A stretch of 64,000 bases of DNA from contig SAQL01000002.1 of assembly GCA_004020645.1 (NCBI GenBank), positions 434,001 to 498,000 of the forward strand, written 5' to 3'. Origin of the DNA: Mesorhizobium sp. (lineage in GTDB: Bacteria; Pseudomonadota; Alphaproteobacteria; Rhizobiales; Rhizobiaceae). Positions within the stretch are counted from its first letter, which is position 1. Every line of letters begins with the position of its first letter. Made by a program: the position numbers and the translations under genes. Shown one piece after another: positions 7,624-17,183 of the stretch. The notes under the pieces were generated by a model. It saw only the letters and a list, made by a program, of their open reading frames with translations, made no database searches and was not told the DNA's origin.

Positions 7624-9024
7624 ATGACGGGTAGCAATGACTATGTGGTCGCCGACATCTCGCTTGCCGGCTGGGGCCGCAAGGAGATCGAGATCGCGGA
7701 GACCGAAATGCCGGGCCTGATGGCCTGCCGCGAAGAATTCGGCAAGGCGCAGCCGCTCAAGGGCGCGCGCATCACCGGTTCGCTGCACATGACCATCCAG
7801 ACGGCGGTTCTGATCGAAACGCTGAAGGCGCTCGGCGCCGATATCCGCTGGGCCTCCTGCAACATCTTCTCGACCCAGGACCATGCGGCCGCGGCCATCG
7901 CCGAGGCCGGCATTCCGGTCTTCGCCGTCAAGGGCGAGACCCTCGAGGACTACTGGGTCTACACCGACAAGATCTTCCAGTGGGCCGATGGCGGCACCTC
8001 CAACATGATCCTCGACGATGGCGGCGACGCCACCATGTACATCCTGATCGGCGCGCGTGCCGAAGCCGGCGAGGATGTGCTCTCCAATCCGGGCAGCGAG
8101 GAGGAAGAAATCCTGTTTGCCCAGATCAGGAAGCGGATGGCGGCATCGCCCGGTTTCTTCACCAAGCAGAAGGAAGCGATCCGCGGCGTCACCGAAGAGA
8201 CCACCACCGGCGTCAACCGGCTCTATCAGTTGCAGAAGAAGGGCCTGCTGCCGTTCCCGGCGATCAACGTCAACGATAGCGTGACCAAGTCGAAATTCGA
8301 CAACAAATATGGCTGCAAGGAATCGCTGGTCGACGGCATTCGCCGCGGCACCGACACGATGATGGCCGGCAAGGTTGCGGTCGTGTGTGGCTATGGCGAC
8401 GTCGGCAAAGGCTCTTCGGCATCGCTCAAGGGCGCAGGCGCCCGCGTCAAGGTCACCGAGGTCGATCCGATCTGCGCATTGCAGGCGGCGATGGACGGCT
8501 TCGAAGTCGTCACGCTCGAAGATGCCGCCCCGACCGCCGACATCATCATCACCACCACCGGCAACAAGGATGTCGTCACCATCGACCACATGCGGGCGAT
8601 GAAGGACATGGTGATCGTCGGCAATATCGGCCACTTCGACAACGAGATCCAGGTGGCGTCGCTGCGCAACCTGAAGTGGACCAACATCAAGCCACAGGTC
8701 GACATGATCACCTTCCCGGACGGCAAGCGGATGATCCTTTTGTCCGAAGGTCGCCTGCTCAATCTCGGCAACGCTACCGGCCACCCGAGCTTCGTCATGT
8801 CGGCGTCCTTCACCAACCAGGTGCTGGCCCAGATCGAGCTGTACACCAAGCCCGGCCAGTATCAGAACCAGGTCTATGTGCTGCCGAAGCATCTCGATGA
8901 AAAGGTCGCGCGCCTGCATCTCGACAAGCTCGGCGCCCGGCTTACCGAACTGTCCGGCGAACAGGCTGCCTATATCGGCGTGACCCCGCAGGGACCGTTC
9001 AAGCCGGAACACTACCGCTATTAA
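7624..9024 (+). CDS. ahcY: Adenosylhomocysteinase
   Basis: Hydrolyses S-adenosyl-L-homocysteine to adenosine and homocysteine, removing the product inhibitor of methyltransferases. The 466-residue tetrameric NAD enzyme shows the SAH-site segments [15 protein letters not shown] and [13 protein letters not shown], the NAD-binding [10 protein letters not shown], and the C-terminal KPEHYRY that completes the neighbour's NAD site. Length and sequence are those of bacterial AhcY with the extra internal segment around residues 150-190. The start ATG at 7624 follows a GGAG-like site. It has its own upstream region with a candidate operator and a strong terminator afterwards, so it is probably monocistronic. 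Confidence 0.97.
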   Translation: MTGSNDYVVADISLAGWGRKEIEIAETEMPGLMACREEFGKAQPLKGARITGSLHMTIQTAVLIETLKALGADIRWASCNIFSTQDHAAAAIAEAGIPVFAVKGETLEDYWVYTDKIFQWADGGTSNMILDDGGDATMYILIGARAEAGEDVLSNPGSEEEEILFAQIRKRMAASPGFFTKQKEAIRGVTEETTTGVNRLYQLQKKGLLPFPAINVNDSVTKSKFDNKYGCKESLVDGIRRGTDTMMAGKVAVVCGYGDVGKGSSASLKGAGARVKVTEVDPICALQAAMDGFEVVTLEDAAPTADIIITTTGNKDVVTIDHMRAMKDMVIVGNIGHFDNEIQVASLRNLKWTNIKPQVDMITFPDGKRMILLSEGRLLNLGNATGHPSFVMSASFTNQVLAQIELYTKPGQYQNQVYVLPKHLDEKVARLHLDKLGARLTELSGEQAAYIGVTPQGPFKPEHYRY

Positions 9025-9054
9025 CCACAGCGGAAATTACCACTATATATTGAG

Positions 9055-9089
9055 GCCGGGCGATTGACTTTTCGCCCGGCTTTATTTTT
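9055..9089 (+). terminator. Rho-independent terminator of ahcY
   Basis: GCCGGGCGA pairs with TCGCCCGGC in a perfect 9-bp stem with an 8-base loop, followed by TTTATTTTT, 30 bases after the ahcY stop. Confidence 0.85.
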
Positions 9090-9212
9090 GCGCTGATTGA
9101 TTCTTCACGCCGATTCGCGCAAGCGCTATGGTGCTGATTCGCGGGTCCGGGGACGAGGGCCGACACCCGCATCAGGGCGGTCTTGCATTCAGGCGGCGAA
9201 GAGGACCAGGAC

Positions 9213-11777
9213 ATGCCGGGGGATTACCCGCCTTGCGCGGGACAGGCCGTTTCCGGCGGCGACAACGATTCGGTGACCATGGGTTCCGCTGCCAGAGGCG
9301 GAAGCCTCTTATGGCGCGCTGGCAGCCGCGTCGGAAAATTGCTTGCTTCTTCCGCGCTCGTCGGTCCGCTGCTTGGCCTTTCGGCACATGCTGGACCCGC
9401 TGCCGCGTCCAATGCCGGGCTGTCGGTCAGCGCCGTCGAGGTCATGCAACTCGCGATGTTTGTCGGGGTCATGGGCGCCGCACTTGTCTCGGCCATTTTC
9501 CTGATCCGCGAACGGGCGCGCACCTCGGCGCAGAATGTCGAACTCAGGGCCCGCCTAGCCGACGTCAACGCTGCGCTGCAGCGCTCCGAGGCGCTGCTCA
9601 ACCTGCGCGGCCAGCGTGTCGTCGTATGGGCCTCGGAAAACAAAAAGCCTGAGCTCGTCGGGACATTGCCAATTGAAAGCGGCGCTCCGGAAGACCGTGC
9701 TGCCTTCCTGGCCTTCGGCCGTTGGCTGATGCCGCGCTCGGCGGCGGCGCTCGAAAATGCCTTGGCGGGACTGCGGGAAAAGGCGAAACCGTTCGATCTC
9801 GTCATCGAATCGCAGGCTGGTGCGCCGCTCGAAGTGCACGGGCGCAAGAGCGCAGCACACGTGGTCGTCCGCTTCGTCTCGCTTTCAGAAACGCAGCGAA
9901 GCGAGGCCAGGCTGAAAATCGAGAACCAGCGTCTCGCAGCCGACTATGACACCATGCTCGGCCTTCTCAACGCACTCAGCATGCCAGCATGGCTGCGCAC
10001 GGCGAACGGGCGGCTGAAATGGGTCAACCGCGCCTATGCCAAGGCGGTCGAGGCGGAAAACGCCGAAGCTGCGGTTCGTGACGCGAAGGAATTCCTGGGG
10101 GGCCAGGCGCGCGAAGCAATCGCTGCGCAGCACAAGTCGCATCCCGTCTTCGAGCAGGCGCTTTCCACTGTGATCGAAGGCGACCGCCGCATGTTCGCCG
10201 TGACCGACTTCGCTGGCGCCGACGGCTCGGCGGGTCTTGCCTGCGACACCAGCGCCATCGAAACCATCCGCAACGAATATGAGCGGACCGTGCGGAGCCA
10301 CGCCGACACGCTCGATCAGCTCAACACCGCCGTGGCGATTTTCGATACCGACGAAAAGCTGCGGTTTTTCAACCAGGCGTTCCAGAAACTATGGGGTCTC
10401 GACAGCGGCTTCCTGCACAGCGCTCCCGACAACGCCTTGTTGCTCGATCGGTTGCGCAGCGAAGGCAAGATCGCCGAGCAGCCCGAATGGCGGCGCTGGA
10501 AGGAAAGCCTGCTTGGCGCCTATCGCGCGGTCGAGTCGCAGGAACATTGGTGGCATCTGCCGGACGGCAAGACCATCCGCGTCGTCGCCAATCCGCAGCC
10601 CAAGGGCGGCGTGACCTGGGTATTCGAGAACCTGACCGAGAAGATGGACCTTGAAAGCCGCTATCAGACCGCGGTGCGGGTCCAGGGCGAGACGCTCGAC
10701 AATCTTGCCGAAGGCGTGGCCGTGTTCGGCCCAGACGGCAGGCTCAGATTGTCGAACCCGGCATTCGCTGCACTTTGGGGGCTGGACGCTGACGCCGCCA
10801 AGCCCAACGTTCACGTCTCCACGATCCGCGATCTGTGCGACCGGCGCGCCGCCGACAGCCCCTGGCGCGGGTTCGTTGCCGCCATCACCGGTTTCGACGA
10901 CGAGCGCCGCGACCGCCACGGCCAGACCGAGCTGAACAGCGGCACGGTGCTGCGCTACGCGATGATCCCGCTGCCCAACGGGCAGGTGATGATGACCTTC
11001 GTCGACGTCACCGACAGCGTCAATGTCGAGCGTGCGCTGAAGGACAAGAACGAGGCGCTGGAAAAATCCGACCAGCTCAAGAACGAGTTCGTGCAGCACG
11101 TCTCCTACGAATTGCGCTCGCCGCTGACCAACATCATCGGCTTCACCGAGCTTCTTTCGCTGCCGTCGACCGGGCCATTGAGCCAGAAGCAGCGCGAATA
11201 TGTCGAGCATGTCGGCTCGTCTTCCGCGGTCCTGCTCACCATCGTCAACGACATCCTCGATCTGGCAACCGTGGATGCCGGCATCATGGAGCTCGACATC
11301 TCCGAAGTTCACGTCGACCGGACCATCGCCGCCGCCGCCGAGCTTGTTGCCGACCGGCTGGAGGAGCATGCGATCAGGCTCAAGATCGACGCGGCCACCG
11401 CGCCAAAGACGTTCCACGGCGATGAAATCCGCATTCGCCAGATCCTCTACAATCTGCTGAGCAATGCCGCGAACTACGCCCCGGAGGCGAGCACCATCAC
11501 GCTCGCCTGTCGCTCGCTTGCCGAAGGCGTGGAATTCTCCGTTCACGACGATGGTCCCGGCATGCCGCCCGACCTGCTCGATTCGGTGTTCCGGCGTTTC
11601 GAACCGCGCACCAATGGCGGCCGCCGGCGCGGCGCCGGCCTCGGCCTGTCGATCGTCAAGAGCTTTGTCGAGCTGCATGGCGGCAGCGTCCGCATTGAGA
11701 CCGGCAAGGACAAGGGCACCACCGTCATTTGTGCCTTTCCGGATACGCCGTCCGGCATCCGCGCGGCGGCCGAGTAG
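9213..11777 (+). CDS. divL: DivL-type cell-cycle pseudo-histidine kinase (Tyr in the H-box)
   Basis: The product (854 residues) has one membrane segment near residues 75-95 (MQLAMFVGVMGAALVSAIFL). PAS-like domains follow at about 240-350, 360-480 and 490-600. A HisKA dimerisation domain at about 615-685 and an HATPase domain at about 730-850 (DDGPGMPP, GAGLGLSIVKSF) complete it. The phospho-acceptor histidine is replaced: the H-box reads VQHVSYELRSPLTN, with Tyr632 where SHELRTP is normal. That substitution is the hallmark of DivL, which in Caulobacter and S. meliloti senses DivK and controls CckA-ChpT-CtrA. I chose ATG 9213 after AGGACCAGGAC; later in-frame starts are possible. The tsaE-amgK fusion begins 8 bases after its stop, as in other Rhizobiales. 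Confidence 0.88.
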   Translation: MPGDYPPCAGQAVSGGDNDSVTMGSAARGGSLLWRAGSRVGKLLASSALVGPLLGLSAHAGPAAASNAGLSVSAVEVMQLAMFVGVMGAALVSAIFLIRERARTSAQNVELRARLADVNAALQRSEALLNLRGQRVVVWASENKKPELVGTLPIESGAPEDRAAFLAFGRWLMPRSAAALENALAGLREKAKPFDLVIESQAGAPLEVHGRKSAAHVVVRFVSLSETQRSEARLKIENQRLAADYDTMLGLLNALSMPAWLRTANGRLKWVNRAYAKAVEAENAEAAVRDAKEFLGGQAREAIAAQHKSHPVFEQALSTVIEGDRRMFAVTDFAGADGSAGLACDTSAIETIRNEYERTVRSHADTLDQLNTAVAIFDTDEKLRFFNQAFQKLWGLDSGFLHSAPDNALLLDRLRSEGKIAEQPEWRRWKESLLGAYRAVESQEHWWHLPDGKTIRVVANPQPKGGVTWVFENLTEKMDLESRYQTAVRVQGETLDNLAEGVAVFGPDGRLRLSNPAFAALWGLDADAAKPNVHVSTIRDLCDRRAADSPWRGFVAAITGFDDERRDRHGQTELNSGTVLRYAMIPLPNGQVMMTFVDVTDSVNVERALKDKNEALEKSDQLKNEFVQHVSYELRSPLTNIIGFTELLSLPSTGPLSQKQREYVEHVGSSSAVLLTIVNDILDLATVDAGIMELDISEVHVDRTIAAAAELVADRLEEHAIRLKIDAATAPKTFHGDEIRIRQILYNLLSNAANYAPEASTITLACRSLAEGVEFSVHDDGPGMPPDLLDSVFRRFEPRTNGGRRRGAGLGLSIVKSFVELHGGSVRIETGKDKGTTVICAFPDTPSGIRAAAE

Positions 11778-11785
11778 CGCGCTCG

Positions 11786-13297
11786 ATGACAGGCGTGGTG
11801 CTGGAGCGTTTTCTCGCCGACGAGGCTGCGACCGCGAGGCTGGGCGAGGATCTGGCCATGTCGCTGCGCCCCGGCGATGTGCTGGCGCTCAAAGGCGATC
11901 TCGGCGCCGGCAAGTCGAGTTTGGCGCGGGCGCTGATCAGGGCAATGACCGACGATGCCGGTCTCGACGTGCCGAGCCCGACCTTCACGCTCGTCCAGAG
12001 CTATGAGGCGCGTGTTCCCGTCCATCATTTCGACCTCTATCGCCTGTCCTCGGCGTCCGAACTGGACGAACTGGGTTTCGACGAGGCGCTGGCGCAAGGC
12101 GCTGCCCTGGTCGAGTGGCCGGAACGGGCAGAGGCCTATTTGCCAGAGACTTCGGTTCTGATCGAACTGGTCCATCAGGACGATGGACGCCTGGCGAGAT
12201 TGTCGGGACAAGGCGCTGCAGTCGAGCGGGCGGCGCGATCGCTGGCCATGCGCGAGTTTCTGGAAGGAACTGGCTGGGGTGAAGCGCAAAGACGCTATTT
12301 TATCGGCGACGCCTCGGCCCGCTCCTATGAGATCGTCTCGCTGGCCGGCCTGCCGCCGCGCGTGCTGATGAACTCGCCGCGGCTGGTGCTCGGGCCGCCG
12401 GTCCGCGACGGCAAGCCCTATGCGGTGATCGCCCACACTGCGCAATCGGTCTCGGCCTTCGTTGCCATCGACCGGGCGTTGCGGGCCGGTGGCGTCAGCG
12501 CCCCGCAGGTCCACGCTCAGGATCTGGACCAAGGCTTTCTGCTGCTCGAGCATCTCGGCTCGGAGGGATTTCTCGGCAAACGCGGCGAGCCGGTGGCGGA
12601 GCGCTACGCGGCGGCGGCCGAACTGCTTGCCATGATGCACGGCAAGGCATGGCCCGATCGCATCGAGGCCGCGCCCGGTGTGTTTCACGACGTGCCGCCT
12701 TTCGACCGCGACGCCATGATGATCGAAGCCGAATTGCTGCTCGACTGGTATGTGCCGGCGATCTCAGGCGGCCCGGCAAGCGATGCCTTGCGCGTCGGCT
12801 ATACAAAAGAATGGAATGCGGTTCTCGACCGGTTGGAGGGGCGCGAATACACGCTCATGCTGCGCGACTTTCATTCGCCCAACATTATCTGGCGCGGCGA
12901 GCGTACCGGTCACGATCGCCTCGGCATCGTCGATGTCCAGGACGCGCTGATCGGCCCGTCCGCTTACGATCTCGCCTCGCTGGCCATGGATGCCCGCGTT
13001 ACGATTTCGCCTGAGATCGAGCGGCGGACGCTCGATGCCTATCTCGCCGCGCGCCATAAGGCTGGCACTTTTAACGAAGACGAATTCGTCGAGACCTACG
13101 CGATGATGGCGGCGCAGCGCAATTCCAAGATACTCGGCATTTTCGTCCGGCTCGAAAAGCGCGACGGCAAGCCCTATTACCTAAAACACCTGCCGCGCAT
13201 TCGCGATTATCTTCGGCGAGCACTGGCGCATCCGGCGCTGTTAAGCTTGCGGGATTTCTATACCGCCCACGGCCTGCTGGAGGAACGCTCGCTGTGA
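11786..13297 (+). CDS. tsaE-amgK: Bifunctional TsaE / AmgK-like sugar kinase fusion
   Basis: Two proteins in one 503-residue chain. Residues 1-150 are TsaE, the ATPase of the tRNA t6A37 threonylcarbamoylation complex, with P-loop GDLGAGKS at 37-44 and PSPTFTLVQSYE. Residues from about 170 onward form an aminoglycoside-phosphotransferase-fold kinase with LMLRDFHSPNIIW (catalytic loop) and IVDVQDALIGP (metal site). These motifs resemble AmgK, which phosphorylates N-acetylmuramate and N-acetylglucosamine at C1 in cell-wall recycling. The GTG start of the murU-like gene overlaps the stop, supporting the AmgK reading. The fusion recurs in Rhizobiales annotations. The substrate of the kinase half is inferred. 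Confidence 0.88.
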   Translation: MTGVVLERFLADEAATARLGEDLAMSLRPGDVLALKGDLGAGKSSLARALIRAMTDDAGLDVPSPTFTLVQSYEARVPVHHFDLYRLSSASELDELGFDEALAQGAALVEWPERAEAYLPETSVLIELVHQDDGRLARLSGQGAAVERAARSLAMREFLEGTGWGEAQRRYFIGDASARSYEIVSLAGLPPRVLMNSPRLVLGPPVRDGKPYAVIAHTAQSVSAFVAIDRALRAGGVSAPQVHAQDLDQGFLLLEHLGSEGFLGKRGEPVAERYAAAAELLAMMHGKAWPDRIEAAPGVFHDVPPFDRDAMMIEAELLLDWYVPAISGGPASDALRVGYTKEWNAVLDRLEGREYTLMLRDFHSPNIIWRGERTGHDRLGIVDVQDALIGPSAYDLASLAMDARVTISPEIERRTLDAYLAARHKAGTFNEDEFVETYAMMAAQRNSKILGIFVRLEKRDGKPYYLKHLPRIRDYLRRALAHPALLSLRDFYTAHGLLEERSL

Positions 13298-14064
13298 CAA
13301 CACGCCTCAAGATCGCAATGGTGCTTGCCGCTGGGCTCGGAAAGCGCATGCGGCCAATCACCGACACAATGCCGAAGCCGCTAGTCAAGATAGCAGGCAA
13401 GACATTGCTCGACTGGAGCCTGGACAGCCTGGCGCAGGCCGGCGTCGAAAAGGCCATGGTCAACGTCCATTATTTTCCCGAACAGATCGTCGCCCATGTC
13501 GCCGCGCGCCGCGCGCCGCGCGTCGTCATTTCCGACGAAAGCGAAAGACTGCTCGATTCCGCCGGCGGTATCGTCCATGCTTTGCCGGAACTGGGAGGGG
13601 CTCCCTTTTACATCGTCAACGCCGACACCTTCTGGATCGACAGCGGCATGCCCAACCTTGCCCGCCTCGCCCTTGCATGGGACGCGGCGAAAATGGATAT
13701 TCTGCTGATGCTCGCGGATCCCCAGTCAGCAACCGGACACAGCGGCGGCACGGATTTCCTGATGTCGCCGGACGGCGCCTTGCGGCGTTCGAAAGGCGAC
13801 CCGACAGGCCTGATCTATGCCGGCGCGGCGATCGTCCATCCCAGGCTTTTCAAGGATGCGCCGGCCGGCCCACACTCGCTCAACGCCTATTTCGATGCGG
13901 CCATCGCAGCCGGCCGCCTGTACGGCATGGTGATGCACGGCCATTGGATCACCGTCGGCACGCCCGACGCCATTCCGCTTGCGGAAGCGGCCGTCGCCAC
14001 CGCTCTTGCTGAGTCGCCCGGCACTCTTACCGAGTTGACCAGCGCTCTCACCGAGTTGAAATGA
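13294..14064 (+). CDS. murU: MurU-like nucleotidyltransferase
   Basis: Sugar-1-phosphate nucleotidyltransferase of 256 residues. The N-terminal signature VLAAGLGKRMRPITDTMPKP (substrate and metal loop) and LVKIAGKTLLDW are those of MurNAc-1-phosphate uridylyltransferase. That enzyme makes UDP-MurNAc from the AmgK product and bypasses de novo, fosfomycin-sensitive synthesis. It starts at GTG 13294, overlapping the AmgK stop, and its own stop overlaps addB by 4 bp. A general mannose-1-phosphate guanylyltransferase-like role cannot be excluded from sequence, but the AmgK neighbour favours MurU. Confidence 0.82.
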   Translation: MTTRLKIAMVLAAGLGKRMRPITDTMPKPLVKIAGKTLLDWSLDSLAQAGVEKAMVNVHYFPEQIVAHVAARRAPRVVISDESERLLDSAGGIVHALPELGGAPFYIVNADTFWIDSGMPNLARLALAWDAAKMDILLMLADPQSATGHSGGTDFLMSPDGALRRSKGDPTGLIYAGAAIVHPRLFKDAPAGPHSLNAYFDAAIAAGRLYGMVMHGHWITVGTPDAIPLAEAAVATALAESPGTLTELTSALTELK

Positions 14065-17000
14065 GCGGCTCCCGCCGCGTTTTCTCGATCCCGCCCGGAG
14101 CGCCGTTTCTGCCGACGCTGGCCGAGGCCCTGCTGTCAGGGCGCCTCGTTTCCGGTTTCCGCTTCGACGGCGACCCGCTGGCGCTGGCCGACGCCACCAT
14201 CTACGTGCCGACGCGCCGCGCCGCACGAGCGCTGCGCGGCGTCTTCGTCGACCGTCTGGGTGGCCGCTCGGCGATCCTGCCGGTCATCCGTCCGCTCGGC
14301 GAGTTCGACGAGGATGAAGCTGCATTCGAGGCCGACGCATCGGCCGCCATCGACCTCGCACCGCCGATCGCCGCGATCGAGCGCCTGCTGCTGCTGGCAC
14401 CGCTGGTCCGCGCCTGGAAACGCCGCCTGCCGGCGCATGTCGCGGCACTTTTCGACGAAGAGATCGTCGTGCCGGCCTCCGCCGCCGACGCCATCTGGCT
14501 GGCGCGCGACCTGGCCCGGCTGATGGACGAGATCGAGACGGAAGGTACGGACTGGACCAGGCTCGCCGATCTGGTGACCGGCAACCTCGCCGGCTGGTGG
14601 CAAGTGACACTCGATTTCTTGGGAATCGTCACCGAAAACTGGCCGAATCTCCTCGAGGAACGCAATCGCTCCAACCCTGCCGCGCATCGCAATGCGCTGA
14701 TAAGGCTGGAAGCAGCACGGCTGAAGCGCAATCCGCCGGCCGGACCGGTGATCGCCGCCGGCTCCACCGGGTCTATTCCCGCCACCGCCGAACTGCTTGC
14801 GGTGATCGCCGGCCTGCCCAGCGGCGCGGTCGTGCTGCCCGGCCTCGACCTGATGCTGGATGAACCGTCATTCCAGGCAATTGCGGCGCCCGGCGCGCGG
14901 CCGGCCTTGCTCGGCCATCCGCAATACGGCCTGGCAAAACTGATCGGCAAGATCGGCGTGCTGCGCGGCGATGTCGAAGAGATCGCCGTTGCCGAAACGC
15001 CGCTCACGATGCGCGCCGCCCTTGTCGGCGAGGCGCTGCGGCCGGCCGAAACCACCGAGCTGTGGGCCGAGACGCGCGCCCGCTTTACCGCCGGCGATAT
15101 CACCGACGCCTTCGCCGACGTGACGCTTCTCGAAGCCGCCGGCGAACGCGACGAAGCCGTAGCGATCGCCGTCGCGCTCAGACGTGCCGTCGAACAGCCC
15201 GGCCAGCGCGCTGCACTCGTCACCGGCGACCGCGCCCTGGCGCGGCGCGTCTCAGTCGAGCTCTTGCGCTTTGGTGTCGTCGCCGACGATTCGGGCGGCA
15301 CGCCGCTCATCAACACGCCAGCCGCCGGCCTGCTCAGGCTGGCGCTTCAGGCTGCGTTCCGGCCCGGCGATCCGGTCGCCCTGCTGTCGCTGCTCAAGCA
15401 CCCGCTGCTTGGCCTCGGCCTGGAACGTACAAGCGTCCGCCATGCGGCGGAGATCGTCGAACTGGTGGTGCTACGCGGCGGCACCGGCCGCCCCGACATC
15501 GCTTCGCTGCCGGAGCTCTTCGAGGCCCGTCTCACCGGCGTGGGCAACGGCACCCGCCCGCCTTTCTGGTTCTCCCGCCTGACTGTGCGAAACATCGAGG
15601 GCGCCCGCGAATTGCTCATCCGCCTTGCCGCCGCGCTGGCGCCGCTGATCGCCTTTCGCAGTCAAGCCGATGCCGATCTTGCCGAATTGACCCGGGCCAG
15701 CGTCGTCGCGCTCGAAAGTCTGGGCCGCACCGCGGATGGCAGCCTGAGCGAACTCTATGCGGGCGACGCCGGCGAAAAGCTCGCCGAGCTCTTGCGCGGG
15801 CTGGTCGCTGCCTCGGCGTCGTTCTCCTTCGCGGCGGACGAATGGCCCGATGTGATGGAGGCGCTGATCGCGCCCGAGACAGTCAAGCCGGCACGAGGGA
15901 CCGACAGGAACATCGCCATCTGGGGTGCGCTGGAAGCCCGGTTGCAGAACGTCGACACGCTGGTCGTCGGCGGGCTCAACGAAGGCGTGTGGCCGCGCAA
16001 GCCGGAAAGCGACCGCTTCATGTCGCGGCTGATGAAGACCGGCATCGATCTCGAGCCGCCCGAGCGGCGCATCGGCTTGGCCGCCCATGATTTCCAGATG
16101 GCGATGGGGGCGAAGAAAGTGGTGCTTGCGCGCTCCGCCCGCTCGGGCGACGCTCCGGCGGTGCCGTCGCGTTGGCTGCAACGCCTCCTGACCTTCATCG
16201 GCAAGGACCATGCGGCGGTGCTTCGCCGGCGTGGTGATGAATTCCTGTCCTGGGCCCGTGCGCTCGATGCCGGCGAAAGAAGAGACTTCGCGCCGCGACC
16301 GCAGCCGAAGCCGCCGCTGGCTGTGCGGCCTCAGCATTTCTCCGTCACCGAAATCGAGACGCTGCGCCGCGACCCTTACGCGGTTTATGCCAGGAGGATG
16401 CTCGGCCTGATGCCGCTCGATCCCGTCATCCGCGATCCGGGCGCCGCCGAGCGCGGTACGCTGTTCCACGCCATCCTGCATCTTTTTTCGCGGACCGTGG
16501 CCGATCCGCTTGTGCCGGAGGCGCTGGATGCTCTCATCGCCGCCGGCCGCGCATGCTTTGCTGAGGCTTCCCTTCCTTCCGATGTCGAGGCGGTGTGGTG
16601 GCCGCGCTTCGAAAAGCTCGCCGCCGGCATCATCGAATGGGAGCGCGGCCGCGCCTTCGCCGTGACCATGCGGCATGCTGAGGAGCGCGCCGAAAAAACC
16701 GGCGTCGGCCAGTCCGGCGTGACGCTGTCCGGCTATGCCGATCGCGTCGATCTCCTGGCCGGCGGCATGGCCGACATCCTGGACTACAAGACCGGCTCGT
16801 CGCCGTCGAAGGCGCAGGCCCATACGCTGCTTTCGCCGCAACTGGCGCTCGAGGGCGCGCTGCTCAGGCGCGGCGCCTTCAAGGGGCTTGGTGCGCGCGA
16901 GCCGTCGCAGCTGGCCTTCATCAGGCTGAAGCCGAATGGGGAGGTATTCGAGGAATCCATCCTCGAATACAACCGCAAGCCGCGAACCGCCGCTGATCTC

Positions 17001-17183
17001 GCCGAGGAGGCCTGGGCGCGGCTCGAAAAGCTGCTGATCCACTATGCCTACCCGACGACCGGCTATTTGTCGCGGGCGCTGCCGTTCCGTGAGGGCGAGA
17101 CCGATGGCGACTACGACCATCTCGCCCGCGTGCTCGAATGGTCTGCTGGCGGCGACGCCGACGACGAGGGAGGGGAGGCATGA
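14061..17183 (+). CDS. addB: Double-strand break repair protein AddB
   Basis: Subunit of the AddAB helicase-nuclease that resects DNA ends for RecA recombination. The 1040-residue product has an inactivated helicase-like N-terminal part and a C-terminal RecB-family nuclease domain (about residues 760-1000) with GTLFHAILHLF, YADRVDLL and ILDYKTGSS, where the Asp and Lys are catalytic. I see only one cysteine (in GRACFAEAS), so the four-Cys Fe-S cluster that staples the nuclease domain in Bacillus AddB cannot form. Start and stop overlap neighbours by 4 bp (murU and addA). Confidence 0.93.
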   Translation: MSGSRRVFSIPPGAPFLPTLAEALLSGRLVSGFRFDGDPLALADATIYVPTRRAARALRGVFVDRLGGRSAILPVIRPLGEFDEDEAAFEADASAAIDLAPPIAAIERLLLLAPLVRAWKRRLPAHVAALFDEEIVVPASAADAIWLARDLARLMDEIETEGTDWTRLADLVTGNLAGWWQVTLDFLGIVTENWPNLLEERNRSNPAAHRNALIRLEAARLKRNPPAGPVIAAGSTGSIPATAELLAVIAGLPSGAVVLPGLDLMLDEPSFQAIAAPGARPALLGHPQYGLAKLIGKIGVLRGDVEEIAVAETPLTMRAALVGEALRPAETTELWAETRARFTAGDITDAFADVTLLEAAGERDEAVAIAVALRRAVEQPGQRAALVTGDRALARRVSVELLRFGVVADDSGGTPLINTPAAGLLRLALQAAFRPGDPVALLSLLKHPLLGLGLERTSVRHAAEIVELVVLRGGTGRPDIASLPELFEARLTGVGNGTRPPFWFSRLTVRNIEGARELLIRLAAALAPLIAFRSQADADLAELTRASVVALESLGRTADGSLSELYAGDAGEKLAELLRGLVAASASFSFAADEWPDVMEALIAPETVKPARGTDRNIAIWGALEARLQNVDTLVVGGLNEGVWPRKPESDRFMSRLMKTGIDLEPPERRIGLAAHDFQMAMGAKKVVLARSARSGDAPAVPSRWLQRLLTFIGKDHAAVLRRRGDEFLSWARALDAGERRDFAPRPQPKPPLAVRPQHFSVTEIETLRRDPYAVYARRMLGLMPLDPVIRDPGAAERGTLFHAILHLFSRTVADPLVPEALDALIAAGRACFAEASLPSDVEAVWWPRFEKLAAGIIEWERGRAFAVTMRHAEERAEKTGVGQSGVTLSGYADRVDLLAGGMADILDYKTGSSPSKAQAHTLLSPQLALEGALLRRGAFKGLGAREPSQLAFIRLKPNGEVFEESILEYNRKPRTAADLAEEAWARLEKLLIHYAYPTTGYLSRALPFREGETDGDYDHLARVLEWSAGGDADDEGGEA

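Noticed and set aside
7540..9012. 490-codon minus-strand frame opposite ahcY
   Set aside because: Antisense shadow of a highly conserved gene; no domain, unusual composition.
15471..17120. 549-codon minus-strand frame opposite addB
   Set aside because: Shadow frame; composition is Arg/Gln/Gly-rich and there is no recognisable fold.
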